Source: Saccharopolyspora endophytica (GTDB lineage Bacteria; Actinomycetota; Actinomycetes; Mycobacteriales; Pseudonocardiaceae). Taken from it: a DNA stretch of 64,000 bases. A program made the position numbers and the translations under genes. The DNA lies in NCBI RefSeq assembly GCF_018070075.1, contig NZ_JAGPXE010000008.1, positions 186,001 to 250,000 of the forward strand, given 5' to 3'. Of the stretch, positions 44,667 to 54,236 are shown in pieces. Under the pieces are notes generated by a model. The model was given only the letters and a program-made list of their open reading frames with translations, had not been told where the DNA came from and ran no database searches. Positions within the stretch are counted from its first letter, which is position 1; every line of letters starts with the position of its first letter.

Positions 44667-46022
44667 TCATCGGAAGCGGATCGCCGAACCGAGCGAGCGC
44701 AGCAGTTCTCCCGCGTCCGCCGCGCCCGGCAGCTCGGCGACGTGGTCCCGGATGTCTTCGACCGCCTCGGGGGTGCCGAGCAGGTCGCCCAGGACGCGGA
44801 CCCGGTCGTCGGGGGTGAAGGGCTGGAAATCCGCGTCGCCGACCGGGTTCGGGCGTTCCGCCACGACCCGGCCACGAGCGGAGTCGACGGTGACCCGGAC
44901 CGGGCGCTCGGCAGGCATCCGGGCGTCCAGGTCGGGCGCCGAGCGCACCACGACACGACGGGCGAGCTCCGCGGTGCCCGGATCGGCCAGCGCTTCCTGC
45001 GACAGGTCCGCCGGGACGACGTGCCCTCGGCGCAGCGCGGTCGCGACGACGAACGGCAGCGAGAACATCGCGGCCAGCGGCGTCGGCCACCTCGTGCGGT
45101 CCAGCTGCGCACCCAGGGAGTGGATCTCGACCAGGACCTCCGCCGAGTCCTCGTCGACCTGGTCGCGCAGCGACAGCGCCGCGTCGATGGCGGCGTGGGT
45201 GAACGAGCACGACGAGTGCTGCTTGAAGTAGCCGCCGACGACCTCCCAGCGCACCCCCAGGCCGTCGTCGAGCGCGGCCGGGTCGAGGACGCCGAGCAGG
45301 TCGCCGAGCGAATCCGCCGCGATGCCCGTCAGGTGCCCGGTCCTGGACGCGGCGAGCCGGGCCGCGGCCAAGCCGGACTGGTTGGCCGCGCCGACCCAGG
45401 CGTCGCGCACCGGGTTTCCGTCCAGCGCGGCCGAGAACGGGCCGGCGACGGGCAGACCGCTGGCGGCGTCGATCGCCACCGCCGCGTCCTCGGGACGAAG
45501 TCCCAGGACACGCGCGCAGCCCGCTCCGGCGCCGGCGACGCCCCAGTTCCCGTGCGGGTGCGTGCCCGGCCGGAGCCGCGTCGCGCGGCCGAACCTGGCG
45601 GCGACCTCGTAGGCGGCGAGCAGCGCGCTGCACAGGTCCGCGCCGGTCGTCGTCGCGCGCGAGGCCAGCGCCAGCACCGCGGGGAATCCGTGCGCCGCCG
45701 GGTGACCGCCCGCGAGCCGGTGCCCGTCGTCGAGTTCGAGCCGGACCGAGGCGATGGCGTTCAGCCACGCGGCGGCGTCCACCGCCACCGCGCGGCCCGT
45801 CCCGAACAGCGGTGCCGTCCCGTCCGGCGCGTCCCACTGCTCGACCAGCGCCCGCTGCGCGGGTTCGCGCGAGCCGAGCGCGGTGACCGCGACCGCGTCG
45901 ACGAGCACCGTCAGCACCCGTTCCCGGACCTCGGCCGGGACGTCGGACCAGCGCAGCTCGGCCACCCACTCGCCCAGCCGGCCGACCGCGCCCCGGACCG
46001 CGTCCTGCCGTCCCACGGTCAA
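44667..46022 (-). CDS. MmgE/PrpD-family protein 1
   Basis: This 451-residue protein belongs to the family of 2-methylcitrate dehydratase and cis-aconitate decarboxylase. Typical segments are DDGHRLAGGHPAAHGFPAVL and GGYFKQHSSCSFTHAAIDAA (substrate pocket with Lys/His/Cys). TTG 46022 overlaps the upstream MFS stop (TTGA); GTG 46016 is an alternative. The reaction is probably a dehydration, isomerisation or decarboxylation of a di- or tricarboxylate; the substrate is unknown. A second member lies at 54233-55636 in the same cluster. Confidence 0.85.
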   Translation of the reverse strand: MTVGRQDAVRGAVGRLGEWVAELRWSDVPAEVRERVLTVLVDAVAVTALGSREPAQRALVEQWDAPDGTAPLFGTGRAVAVDAAAWLNAIASVRLELDDGHRLAGGHPAAHGFPAVLALASRATTTGADLCSALLAAYEVAARFGRATRLRPGTHPHGNWGVAGAGAGCARVLGLRPEDAAVAIDAASGLPVAGPFSAALDGNPVRDAWVGAANQSGLAAARLAASRTGHLTGIAADSLGDLLGVLDPAALDDGLGVRWEVVGGYFKQHSSCSFTHAAIDAALSLRDQVDEDSAEVLVEIHSLGAQLDRTRWPTPLAAMFSLPFVVATALRRGHVVPADLSQEALADPGTAELARRVVVRSAPDLDARMPAERPVRVTVDSARGRVVAERPNPVGDADFQPFTPDDRVRVLGDLLGTPEAVEDIRDHVAELPGAADAGELLRSLGSAIRFR

Positions 46023-47299
46023 GCGCCCGCGACGGCGGTCGTGGTCTCAGGCACGACCGCGCGTTCGCGCGGCACCAGCAGCATGAGCAGCGCACCGAGC
46101 ACGGCCAGTCCGGCCATGACGACGAAACCGCTGGTGAAGCTGCCCGTGCTGGACACGATGAAGCCCATCACCGAAGGTGCCACGATCCCGGACGCCGCGA
46201 AGGCCGCGTCGGCGAATCCCGCCGCGCTGCCCGGCTGGTCCGGGGCCGCGTCGATGGACGCGACCCACCAGATGCCGCCGGTGACGAACCCGAAGCCCAC
46301 ACCGAGCGAGATCGAGATCAGGGCGACGGTCAGGGTCGGCGCGATCGCCAGCGGCACCAGCGAGCACCCGGCCAGCAGCAGCGCCACGCCCATCACCGCG
46401 AACCGGCTGCGGATCTTCGGGCTGCGCCGGTAGACGCGGTCGACCACGACGCCGCCGACCAGCGCGCCGACGATGCCGCACGCCCACGGAGCGATCGAGA
46501 ACGCACCCGCCTGCTTGACGCTGAGCCCGTACGCGCCGGACAGGAACGACGGCAGCCAGTACATGAATCCCCAGAACATGAAGCCCCACGCGAAGTAGCC
46601 GCCCGCGACCACCCACAGGTTCCGGTTCGTCAGCAGCGGACGCCACCGCACCGACGCCCGGCCCGAACCGGCCTCCGCCTCCTGGTCCGAGGCGATCAGC
46701 TCCCGCTCGGCGGCGTTGACCCGCGGCGACTCCTCCGGCAGGTCGCGCAGCAGCGCCATCGCCAGGACCGCCCACACCACACCGAGGATCGCCAGCGTCC
46801 AGAACATGCCCTGCCAGCCGACGAGGTCCATCAGCCTGGTCAGCAGCGGCCCGGAGATCAGCAGGCTGCCCGAGACCGCGACACCGCCGCACAGGGCCAG
46901 GGCGACACCGCGTTCGCGGATCGGCAGCCAGCGGCTGACCGTCCTGGTCGCGGCCGGGAACGCCGGCGACTCACCGACGCCCAGGAGCAGGCGGATCACC
47001 AGCAGACCGGCGAACGAACCGGCGACCGGGATCAGCGCCGTGGTCACCGAGAACAGCGCGACCGCCACCAGCAGCACCCGCTGGCAGCCGAAGCGGTCCA
47101 CCAGCGGACCCGACAGGAACGCCGCGACCATGTAGCCGACGGAGAAGACCGAGCTGATGATCCCGTACTGCGCGGTGGTGATCCCGAAGGCCTCCTCCAG
47201 CGGTTCGACCGCGTAGGACACCGCGCTCCGGTCGATGTAGTTGATGATGATGAGGCTGACGATCAGCCCCAGCGTCACGAAGCGGAACCGTGTTCTCAT
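46019..47299 (-). CDS. MFS transporter (anion:cation symporter-like)
   Basis: This 426-residue carrier has 12 membrane segments. The ACS-like start FVTLGLIVSLIIINYIDRSA has the membrane Asp/Arg pair, and LLGVGESPAFPAATRTVSRW is characteristic of transporters for organic acids such as hexuronates, tartrate or phthalate. It is embedded in the catabolic operon between the amidohydrolase and MmgE/PrpD genes and overlaps the latter by 4 bases. It probably imports the pathway substrate, likely an organic acid or amide of one. Confidence 0.88.
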   Translation of the reverse strand: MRTRFRFVTLGLIVSLIIINYIDRSAVSYAVEPLEEAFGITTAQYGIISSVFSVGYMVAAFLSGPLVDRFGCQRVLLVAVALFSVTTALIPVAGSFAGLLVIRLLLGVGESPAFPAATRTVSRWLPIRERGVALALCGGVAVSGSLLISGPLLTRLMDLVGWQGMFWTLAILGVVWAVLAMALLRDLPEESPRVNAAERELIASDQEAEAGSGRASVRWRPLLTNRNLWVVAGGYFAWGFMFWGFMYWLPSFLSGAYGLSVKQAGAFSIAPWACGIVGALVGGVVVDRVYRRSPKIRSRFAVMGVALLLAGCSLVPLAIAPTLTVALISISLGVGFGFVTGGIWWVASIDAAPDQPGSAAGFADAAFAASGIVAPSVMGFIVSSTGSFTSGFVVMAGLAVLGALLMLLVPRERAVVPETTTAVAGA

Positions 47300-47359
47300 G
47301 TTGGTTTCCCTTGGATCGGCACTGCTCTCACGCGGGAGTTGGTGGTCGCGACGCGCACG

Positions 47360-48826
47360 TCAGCGGCCCGTCGGGCGGTGCAGGTAGCTGCCCCGCGGCT
47401 CGCCCAGGACCTCGCCGCCGTCGAAGATCCGCTGTCCCCGCAGGAACGTGGTCTCGACGGTCGAGCCGATCTCCATGCCGCGGAAGGGCGTGTACTCCTG
47501 GGTGGATTCCGAGTCCGCCGGGTCCACCACGAAGGAGCGGTCCGGGTTCACCAGCGCGATGTCGGCGTCGAATCCCGGGGCGATGTCGCCCTTGGTGGGC
47601 AGGCCGAGGCGCCGGGCGGGGTTGGTCGAGACGAGCTCGGCGACGGTCGACATCGACAGCCCGCGCTTGCGGCCCTCGCCGACGAGACCCGGCAGCAGGT
47701 ACTCGGTTCCGCCGAAGCCGGACTTCGCCGCGAACACGTCGTCGTGGTCCTCGCCGAACTTCTTCTCCTCGCGGCAGCAGGCGTGATCGGACACGACCCA
47801 GCTGACGTCACCGGCGAGCAGGTGCTCCCAGAGCTTCTCGACGTCGGCCCTCGGGCGCAGCGGCGGGTTGACCTTGCCGCCGACGCCGTCGGCCGTGGTC
47901 ACGTCGGCGAGCAGGTGCCCGATGGTGACCTCGCGCCGGAAGTCCACGTGCGGGAAGGTCTTGGCCATCAGCATCGCGGCCTCCATCGCCTTGGCCGACG
48001 ACAGGTGCAGCAGGTTGATGGTCGGCAGGCCCGTCTCGTGCGCGAGGTAGGAGGCGATGGTCACCGCCAGGCCCTCCGAGTGCGGCGGGCGCGAGGCGCT
48101 GTAGGCCTCCAGCCCGGACAGCTCGCCCTCCTCCTCGACCAGCCGCGTGTAGGCGGTCATGATCTCGGCGGTCTCGCAGTGCAGGGACAGCGAGATCTGG
48201 TCGGCGATGTCCGGGTTCGCCTCGCGCGCGGCCTGGATGCCGCGCATGACGAACTCGAAGTGGGCGATGTCGTAGCGCTCGCCCTCGGGGATCATCAGGA
48301 AGTCGCTCTGGTCGGTGGAGCGGCCGTGCAGCCCGTGGCTCCCGTAGAACATGAAGATCTTGAACGAGGTCACGCCGTGGTCGCGGACCAGCGCGGGGAT
48401 CTCGTCGATGTGCGAGGCCTGCATGGGCGCGAGGTGGAAGGCGTAGTCCACGTAGGACCGTCCCTCGGCGGCGGCGAGCACCTCGGGGAACACCTCCGAG
48501 TACGGGCCGCCGCGGTTGAGGTAGTACTGCCCGGTGCGCATGTAGGTCAGCGAGGTCGTCACCCCGCCCTGCGCGCACGCGCGGCTCTCGGTGGCCGTGT
48601 CGTCGGACAGCGGGTTGTAGATGCCCCAGTGCTGGTGGGCGTCGACGACGCCGGGGAACGCGAGCCGTCCGCGCCCCTCGTGCACCTCGGTGCCCTCCGG
48701 AACGGCCAGCCCGGGGCCGACCTCGGAGACGACGCCGCCGGTGACCGCGATGTCGGCGGCGACGGGCTCCCCGCCGCCGGGACGGACGACGCGCACGTCG
48801 CGGATGATCAGGTCGGGCTGGGTCAT
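47360..48826 (-). CDS. Cyclic amidohydrolase (dihydroorotase/hydantoinase/allantoinase type)
   Basis: This 488-residue TIM-barrel amidohydrolase has the metal motif VVDAHQHWG (HxH, near residue 60), the putative carbamylated Lys in TSFKIFMFYG, further His in SLHCETAE and NLLHLSS, and the Asp in VVSDHACC. That is the complete set for a binuclear cyclic amidase that opens dihydropyrimidines, hydantoins or imides. ATG 48826 overlaps the FAD-oxidoreductase stop (ATGA) and has GGAAGG 6 bases upstream. The exact ring substrate is unknown. Confidence 0.88.
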   Translation of the reverse strand: MTQPDLIIRDVRVVRPGGGEPVAADIAVTGGVVSEVGPGLAVPEGTEVHEGRGRLAFPGVVDAHQHWGIYNPLSDDTATESRACAQGGVTTSLTYMRTGQYYLNRGGPYSEVFPEVLAAAEGRSYVDYAFHLAPMQASHIDEIPALVRDHGVTSFKIFMFYGSHGLHGRSTDQSDFLMIPEGERYDIAHFEFVMRGIQAAREANPDIADQISLSLHCETAEIMTAYTRLVEEEGELSGLEAYSASRPPHSEGLAVTIASYLAHETGLPTINLLHLSSAKAMEAAMLMAKTFPHVDFRREVTIGHLLADVTTADGVGGKVNPPLRPRADVEKLWEHLLAGDVSWVVSDHACCREEKKFGEDHDDVFAAKSGFGGTEYLLPGLVGEGRKRGLSMSTVAELVSTNPARRLGLPTKGDIAPGFDADIALVNPDRSFVVDPADSESTQEYTPFRGMEIGSTVETTFLRGQRIFDGGEVLGEPRGSYLHRPTGR

Positions 48827-50217
48827 CTGGCACCTTCCGGAGTGAGGGATCGAGTGGTGGAGGCCGAGCGGGCGAGGTGCCCGGCGGCGAGGTAGGCGAG
48901 GCCCAGCGCGGGCAGCAGGCCGTTGCCGGCCAGGTAGCCGGCCGCGCCGTGGCCGGAGATGCCGGCGGCGGCACCGCCGGCGGCGTAGAGACCGGGGATC
49001 GGCTCCCCGGCGGTGTCGAGGACGCGCGCGTGCTCGTCGACGAGCACACCGCCCTGGGTGTGGAACAGGGCCGGGATGATCTCCACGGCTCGCAGCGGCG
49101 CGCGCAGCGGTGTGGCGGTGGTGCGGCCGAACCGGTCGGCCCGCTCCCCCGCCGCGACCTCGGCCAGCGCGTCGAGCTCGGATGCCAGCGGCTCCGCCGG
49201 GACCCCGATCAGCTCCGCCAGCTCGGGCACCGAGTCCGCGCTGCGCACCGCGCCCGCCGCCAGGACGTCCTGGTAGTCGCCGAAGGCCCGGCACAACCCG
49301 TCGATGCGCTCGTCGAACACCAGCCATCCGCGCCCACCCGGGCGGGCCGCGAGCGCGGCGGCGTACTCGGAGTACCCGGTGGTCTCGTCGCCGAAGCGCC
49401 GTCCGCCGGTGTCGACGACGGCACCGCCGTGCATCACGGCGGTCCAGGTCACGAGGGTCTGCGCGGACGCCGAGAGGGCGGCGTGGCCCTGGTAGGCGTC
49501 CAGGAATCCGGTGGCCGCGCCGAGCTCGCCGCCGATCCGCAGCGCGTCGCCGCGCGAGTGCTCGCCGCCGTGGTAGTGCGCACCGGCGATCTCGGGCAGG
49601 TGCGTCGCGACGAGCGCGGCGTCGGCGCCGTAGCCGTTGGTGGCCAGCAGCACCGCGCGGGTGCTGATCTCCTCGCGCCCGCCGTCCGGGGTTTCGACGA
49701 CGGCGATCCTGCCGCCGTCACCTCCCGCCTCGACGGCGGTCAGCCGGGCGGGAACCATCAGGTCGATCCGCTCGCTGCGGTCGACGGCCTCCAGCAGGTG
49801 GCGCAGCAGGGACGAGCCGTGCCTGCCGGGCAGGCTGTGCACCCTGCGCGCGGAGTGCCCGGGGTAGGCGAAGTCGGTGGGCAGCTCGATCGGCATCCCG
49901 ACGTGGTCGGCGAGCCATTCGACGAGTTCGGCGCCGACGTGGGCCAGCGCCGAGGCGATCCGCACGTCGGCGATCCCGCCGGTCTTGCGCTCGACGTCGG
50001 CGACGAAGAGCTCCGGCGAGTCGTCGATCCCCGCCGCGGCCTGGAAGCGCGAACCGGGCCCGGGAATCATCGCGGTGGACATCGACGTGTTGTTGCCGCG
50101 GCGGAAGTTCGGGTCGGAGTCCACCACGAGCACGTCGAGACCGAGCTCGGCGGCCCGGATCGCGGCGGTCAGCCCGCCACCGGCACCCGCGACCACCAGG
50201 TCCACGTCGAACGTCAT
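48823..50217 (-). CDS. FAD-dependent oxidoreductase (fumarate reductase/3-ketosteroid dehydrogenase-like)
   Basis: This 464-residue flavoprotein has the N-terminal dinucleotide motif LVVAGAGGGLTAAIRAAELG followed by an acidic strand end (VVDSD). The C-terminal FAD closure is GHGAAGYLAGNGLLPALGLA. It belongs to the FAD_binding_2 family, which reduces or forms C=C bonds next to carbonyls. It is the first gene of the minus-strand operon; GAGGAGG lies before ATG 50217 and a 17-bp dyad operator lies 30 bases upstream. A desaturation or reduction step on the imported compound is inferred. Confidence 0.88.
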   Translation of the reverse strand: MTFDVDLVVAGAGGGLTAAIRAAELGLDVLVVDSDPNFRRGNNTSMSTAMIPGPGSRFQAAAGIDDSPELFVADVERKTGGIADVRIASALAHVGAELVEWLADHVGMPIELPTDFAYPGHSARRVHSLPGRHGSSLLRHLLEAVDRSERIDLMVPARLTAVEAGGDGGRIAVVETPDGGREEISTRAVLLATNGYGADAALVATHLPEIAGAHYHGGEHSRGDALRIGGELGAATGFLDAYQGHAALSASAQTLVTWTAVMHGGAVVDTGGRRFGDETTGYSEYAAALAARPGGRGWLVFDERIDGLCRAFGDYQDVLAAGAVRSADSVPELAELIGVPAEPLASELDALAEVAAGERADRFGRTTATPLRAPLRAVEIIPALFHTQGGVLVDEHARVLDTAGEPIPGLYAAGGAAAGISGHGAAGYLAGNGLLPALGLAYLAAGHLARSASTTRSLTPEGAR

Positions 50218-50246
50218 CGTTCCTCCTCATCCCAGCCGGGCAAACC

Positions 50247-50263
50247 GTTTCGCTAAGCGGAAC
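50247..50263. promoter_or_regulatory. Putative IclR operator 1 (FAD-oxidoreductase side)
   Basis: GTTTCGCTAAGCGGAAC is a 17-bp dyad with one mismatch, like sites known for IclR-family regulators (GTTCCGC...GCGGAAC form). It is 30 bases before the FAD-oxidoreductase start and matches the site at 50369-50385. Confidence 0.7.
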
Positions 50264-50368
50264 ACCGTGCCCGACCGTTCGGTGAGGTCGATAACACCAG
50301 GTGGCCTGGATAAGTGCAATACTTGCGATGTAAATTCCTTGACACTCGCAACAGCGACCCACACTCTT

Positions 50369-50385
50369 GTTCCGTCTAGCGGTAC
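50369..50385. promoter_or_regulatory. Putative IclR operator 2 (iclR side)
   Basis: GTTCCGTCTAGCGGTAC has the same 17-bp length and centre as operator 1 and stands 24 bases before the IclR-type gene. A TTGACA box at 50339-50344 lies just upstream, so a bound regulator would cover the likely promoter. Confidence 0.7.
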
Positions 50386-50409
50386 GAGAATCAGCACGAG
50401 GAGGATCGC

Positions 50410-51213
50410 GTGTCGGAGTCGAGCGGCGGGACCGGCGCCACCGAGCGGGTGGCGGACGTCCTGCTGTTGTTCACCTACGGACCGCCCACCCTCGGCGTGA
50501 GCCGGGTGTCCCGGGAGCTGGGCCTGTCCAAGGCGGTCGTACACCGCATCCTGCAGTCCCTGACCAGCCGGAACCTCATCGCCTACGACCCGGAGAGCCG
50601 CGAGTACCGGCTCGGGCCCGCGGCGGCGGCGCTGGGCAGCCGGGCGCTGCGCGACTCCGACCTGCGGGCGGCGGCCCTGCCGTTCCTGGCCGAGCTGCGC
50701 GACCGCCTGCACGAGACCGTCACGATCAGCGCGAAGGTGCACGGGGGCCGCGTCTACCTCGACCAGGTCGTGGGCAACCACGAGATCACCATGTCGGTGG
50801 AGCTCGGCAGGCGGTTCCCGCTGCACGCGGGCTCGTCCGGCAAGTGCATGCTCGCCCACTCCGACCCCGACGAGGTCGACCGGCTGCTGGCCGGCGAGCT
50901 CACCGCGCTCACCCCCGCCACCCCGACCGACCCGGACGCGCTGCGGGCCGAGCTCGACCGGATCCGCGAGCGCGGCTACGCGGCCTCCGCCGGTGAGCGC
51001 CAGGGCGACGCCGGCTCCGTCGCCGTGCCCGTGTTCGGGCCCGGCGGGCTGGTCGGCGCGGTCTCGGTGTGCGGACCGCGGTTCCGGGTCACCGAGGAGT
51101 TCGTCGCCGCCACCGCACCCGAACTGATCGAGACCGCCGACCGGATCACCGCTCGGCTCGGCGGCACCGCACCCGCGCGCGCCGTCCCCACTCCCACCGG
51201 AGGGACCCCATGA
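50410..51213 (+). CDS. IclR-family transcriptional regulator
   Basis: This 267-residue regulator has an N-terminal winged helix (RVADVLLLFTYGPPTLGVSR, then SKAVVHRILQSLTSRNLI) and a C-terminal effector-binding domain with the conserved pocket sequence HAGSSGKCMLAH and a late VAVPVFGPGG. It is divergent from the FAD-oxidoreductase gene and is the first gene of the plus-strand operon, overlapping the CoA-transferase start by 4 bases. It most likely controls both arms of the cluster through the two matching dyads. Confidence 0.93.
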   Translation: MSESSGGTGATERVADVLLLFTYGPPTLGVSRVSRELGLSKAVVHRILQSLTSRNLIAYDPESREYRLGPAAAALGSRALRDSDLRAAALPFLAELRDRLHETVTISAKVHGGRVYLDQVVGNHEITMSVELGRRFPLHAGSSGKCMLAHSDPDEVDRLLAGELTALTPATPTDPDALRAELDRIRERGYAASAGERQGDAGSVAVPVFGPGGLVGAVSVCGPRFRVTEEFVAATAPELIETADRITARLGGTAPARAVPTPTGGTP

Positions 51214-52406
51214 CCCACGACCACCCGGCTGCGCTGGAAGGCCTGAAGGTCCTCGACGCCTCCACCCTGTTCGCGGGCCCGCTGGCCGCCACCCTGCTGG
51301 GCGACCACGGCGCGGACGTCATCAAGATCGAGCACCCGCGCGGCGACCCCGCCCGCACCCACGGAGCGCAGAAGGACGGCGTCGGGCTCTGGTGGAAGAT
51401 GCTGGCCCGCAACAAGCGGGCGATCACGCTGGTGCTGTCCACCCCGCGCGGGCGGGAGCTGTTCCTCGACCTCGCCGCCGACGCCGACGTGGTGATCGAG
51501 AACTTCCGGCCCGGAACGCTGGAGCGCTGGGGTCTCGGCTGGGAGGAGCTGTCCGCCCGCAACCCACGGCTGGTGCTGGCGCGGGTGACCGGGTTCGGCC
51601 AGACCGGGCCGTACTCGAGCCGCCCCGGGTTCGGGACGCTCGCCGAGGCGATGAGCGGGTTCGCCGCCATGACCGGTGATCCCGACGGTCCGCCCACCCT
51701 GCCGCCGTTCGGGCTCGCCGACGGCGTCGCCGCGTTGACCACGGCGTTCGGCATCATGACCGCGCTGCGCGCCCGGGAGACCACCGGCCGCGGGCAGGTC
51801 CTCGACACCGCGATCATCGAACCGCTGCTGCACCTGCTCGGACCGGGGCTGATCGCCTACGACCAGCTCGGCATCCTGCAGCCGCGCACCGGCAACCGCT
51901 CCACCAACAACGCCCCGCGCAACACCTACCAGTGCGCCGACGGCCAGTGGGTGGCCGTGTCCACCAGCGCCCACTCCATCGCCGAGCGCGTGATGCGGCT
52001 GGTCGGGGCGCCCGAGCTGATCGACGAACCGTGGTTCGCCAGCGGCGCGAGCCGGGCCGAGCACGTCGAAGAGCTCGACGCGGCCGTCGGCTCCTGGATC
52101 GCCGCCCGCGACCGGGACGAGGTCGTCGAGGCCTTCGAGAAGGCCGAAGCCGCGGTGGCGCCGATCTACACGGCCGCCGACGTGCTCGCCGACCCGCACT
52201 TCAACGCCCTGGGCAGCATCGTGACGATCGACGACGACGAGCTGGGCCCGGTCCGCTTCCAGAACACCCCGTTCCGGCTGTCGGAGACCCCCGGATCGGT
52301 CCGCACCACGGGCCCGAAGCTCGGCGCGCACACCGCCGAGATCCTGGGCCGGCTCGGCGTCGACGCCGACGAACTGGAACAACTGCGGGCGCAGGGGGTC
52401 CTGTGA
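51210..52406 (+). CDS. CaiB/BaiF-family CoA transferase
   Basis: This 398-residue class III CoA transferase starts LEGLKVLDASTLFAGPLAAT, then has GDHGADVIKIEHPRGDPAR, NFRPGTLERWGLG and the RVTGFGQTGPYSSRPGFGT stretch before the catalytic-Asp region. Such enzymes move CoA between organic acids, for example itaconate/succinyl-CoA or formate/oxalate. It overlaps iclR (ATGA). By neighbours it activates a dicarboxylate for cleavage by the CitE-like lyase. Confidence 0.92.
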   Translation: MTHDHPAALEGLKVLDASTLFAGPLAATLLGDHGADVIKIEHPRGDPARTHGAQKDGVGLWWKMLARNKRAITLVLSTPRGRELFLDLAADADVVIENFRPGTLERWGLGWEELSARNPRLVLARVTGFGQTGPYSSRPGFGTLAEAMSGFAAMTGDPDGPPTLPPFGLADGVAALTTAFGIMTALRARETTGRGQVLDTAIIEPLLHLLGPGLIAYDQLGILQPRTGNRSTNNAPRNTYQCADGQWVAVSTSAHSIAERVMRLVGAPELIDEPWFASGASRAEHVEELDAAVGSWIAARDRDEVVEAFEKAEAAVAPIYTAADVLADPHFNALGSIVTIDDDELGPVRFQNTPFRLSETPGSVRTTGPKLGAHTAEILGRLGVDADELEQLRAQGVL

Positions 52407-52533
52407 CGCCCCTCGTGCCCTGGTCAACCGCACCTCAGGGGACCGTGATGCAACCCGGCCACAAGACACCGCGACACGCGAGTTCGCCTCCGGACGCGAC
52501 CACCACTGAAGATCGCGGAGAGGCGGGCTGCCC

Positions 52534-53412
52534 GTGACCACCATCGGACTGGCCCGCAGCTGGCTCTACGTCCCCGGGCACCGCGCGGACCTCGTCGCCA
52601 AGGCGCTCGCGGGTCCGGCCGACGCGGTCGTCGTGGACCTGGAGGACTCGGTGCCGCCCGCGCACAAGCAGCGGGCGAGGGAGACGGCCGTGGAGACCTG
52701 CGGTTCCCGGCCCGAGGAGGTCTGGGTCCGCGTCAACGGCGCGGGCACCGACTGGTCCGACGACGACGCCTCGGCGCTGACCGGCAGCGGCGCCGCGGGT
52801 CTGCGGGTCCCCAAGGCCGAGGACCCCGCGGCCGTCGCAGCGCTGGCCGAGCGGACCGGTCTCCCGCTGCACCTGCTCATCGAGAGCGCCAGGGGCCTGC
52901 GCGAGGCGTTCGACCTCGCCGAATGCCACCCGCTGATCGCCGGTGTCTCCCCCGGCGAGACCGATCTGGCCGCCGACCTGCGGATCCGCGACCGCCGCGA
53001 GCTGTCGTGGGCCCGCGCCCGCATCGTCGCCGCGAACCGCGCGGCCGGGCTGCCCAGCCCGATCGCCAGCGTCTGGACCGACCTGTCCGACCGCACCGGG
53101 CTCGCCGAGGACAGCACCGCGATGCGCGACGCGGGGTTCTTCGGCCGCTCGGTGATCCACCCGGGGCAGATCGACCCGGTGCACCACGCCTTCACCCCGG
53201 ACCGCGACGAGGTCGAGCAGGCCCGCGCTCTGCTCGACGCCCTCGACGTCGCGGGCGACTCCGCGGCGTGGGTCGACGACCGCGGTCACTTCGTCGACCC
53301 GGCCGTCGTCGCCGGTGCCCGCTGGGTGACCGAACTCGCCGACGCGCTCGACCACTCCCCGCACGATCACGACGAACCGGCCGGTGCGCGGCCGGGAAGG
53401 AGCAACTCGTGA
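52534..53412 (+). CDS. CitE-like HpcH/HpaI aldolase (malyl/citramalyl-CoA lyase type)
   Basis: This 292-residue TIM-barrel lyase begins ARSWLYVPGHRADLVAKAL and has DAVVVDLEDSVPPAHK, LHLLIESARGLREAFD (metal Glu), GVSPGETDLAADL (metal Asp region) and FFGRSVIHPGQIDPVH. These fit beta-hydroxyacyl-CoA lyases that release acetyl-CoA or glyoxylate, or related thioesterases. A 127-base gap after the CoA-transferase gene may hold a processing site or second promoter; I see no clear motif there. It overlaps the cyclase gene by 4 bases. Confidence 0.9.
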   Translation: MTTIGLARSWLYVPGHRADLVAKALAGPADAVVVDLEDSVPPAHKQRARETAVETCGSRPEEVWVRVNGAGTDWSDDDASALTGSGAAGLRVPKAEDPAAVAALAERTGLPLHLLIESARGLREAFDLAECHPLIAGVSPGETDLAADLRIRDRRELSWARARIVAANRAAGLPSPIASVWTDLSDRTGLAEDSTAMRDAGFFGRSVIHPGQIDPVHHAFTPDRDEVEQARALLDALDVAGDSAAWVDDRGHFVDPAVVAGARWVTELADALDHSPHDHDEPAGARPGRSNS

Positions 53413-54236
53413 CCACCACCTCCGCAGGCCCCGACCTGCTCGACGCCGTCCGCGCCGGGACGCGGGTGATCGAGCTCGGACATCCGCTCTACACCGGGAT
53501 GGCGGGTTCGCCGAACCACCCCGGCTTCCGGATGACGCTGGAGCGCCGGCACGGCGACGCGGTCCGCCCGGACGGCGGGTCGGCGTCCAACGAGGTCATC
53601 GTCACCGGCGGGCACACCGGCACCCACGTCGACGCGCTGGCCCACGTCAGCCACGACGGGCTGCTGCACGGCGGGGTCGACGCCGCCGAGGCCCAGCGCG
53701 GCGGCAAGCACACCGTGCACGGCGCGGAGACCATCCCGCCGATGGTCACCCGGGGCGTGTTCCTCGACGTCGCCGCCGCGCGCGGGGTGGACGTGCTCGA
53801 ACCCGGGTACGGCGTGACCGCCGACGACCTGGCGCGGGCCGCGGAGCGAGCCGGAGCCGAGCCCGGCCCCGGCGACATCGCCGTGGTGCGCACCGGCTGG
53901 GGCCGCCTGTTCGGCGACCCGCAGGCCTACGTCGGCAAGGAGACCGGCGTTCCCGGCATGACCGTGGACGGCGCGCACTGGCTGGCCGAGCGCCGGATCG
54001 TCGCGACCGGCTCGGACACCACCGCCTACGAGCAGATCCCGGCAGGCGCCGGGCACCGGGTGCTCCCGGTGCACCGCGTGCTGCTGGTCGACCACGGCAT
54101 CCACATCGTCGAGCACATGGCCTGCGAGGACGCCTCCGAGGCCGGTCTCGGCGAGTTCCTGGCCGTGTTCGCGCCGCTGCGGATCGTCGGCGCCACCGGA
54201 GCTCCGGTCCGCCCGCTGGCGGTGGTCCCGGCATGA
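53409..54236 (+). CDS. Cyclase/kynurenine-formamidase-like metal hydrolase
   Basis: This 275-residue protein carries the cyclase-family motif GGHTGTHVDALAHV (HxGTHxD, near residue 67), which binds zinc or manganese in kynurenine formamidase and isatin hydrolase. Later His/Glu residues in GHRVLPVHRVLLVDHGIHI and IVEHMACE fit the C-terminal part. GTG 53409 follows AAGGAG by 6 bases. It probably hydrolyses an amide or lactam intermediate of the pathway. Confidence 0.88.
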   Translation: MTTTSAGPDLLDAVRAGTRVIELGHPLYTGMAGSPNHPGFRMTLERRHGDAVRPDGGSASNEVIVTGGHTGTHVDALAHVSHDGLLHGGVDAAEAQRGGKHTVHGAETIPPMVTRGVFLDVAAARGVDVLEPGYGVTADDLARAAERAGAEPGPGDIAVVRTGWGRLFGDPQAYVGKETGVPGMTVDGAHWLAERRIVATGSDTTAYEQIPAGAGHRVLPVHRVLLVDHGIHIVEHMACEDASEAGLGEFLAVFAPLRIVGATGAPVRPLAVVPA

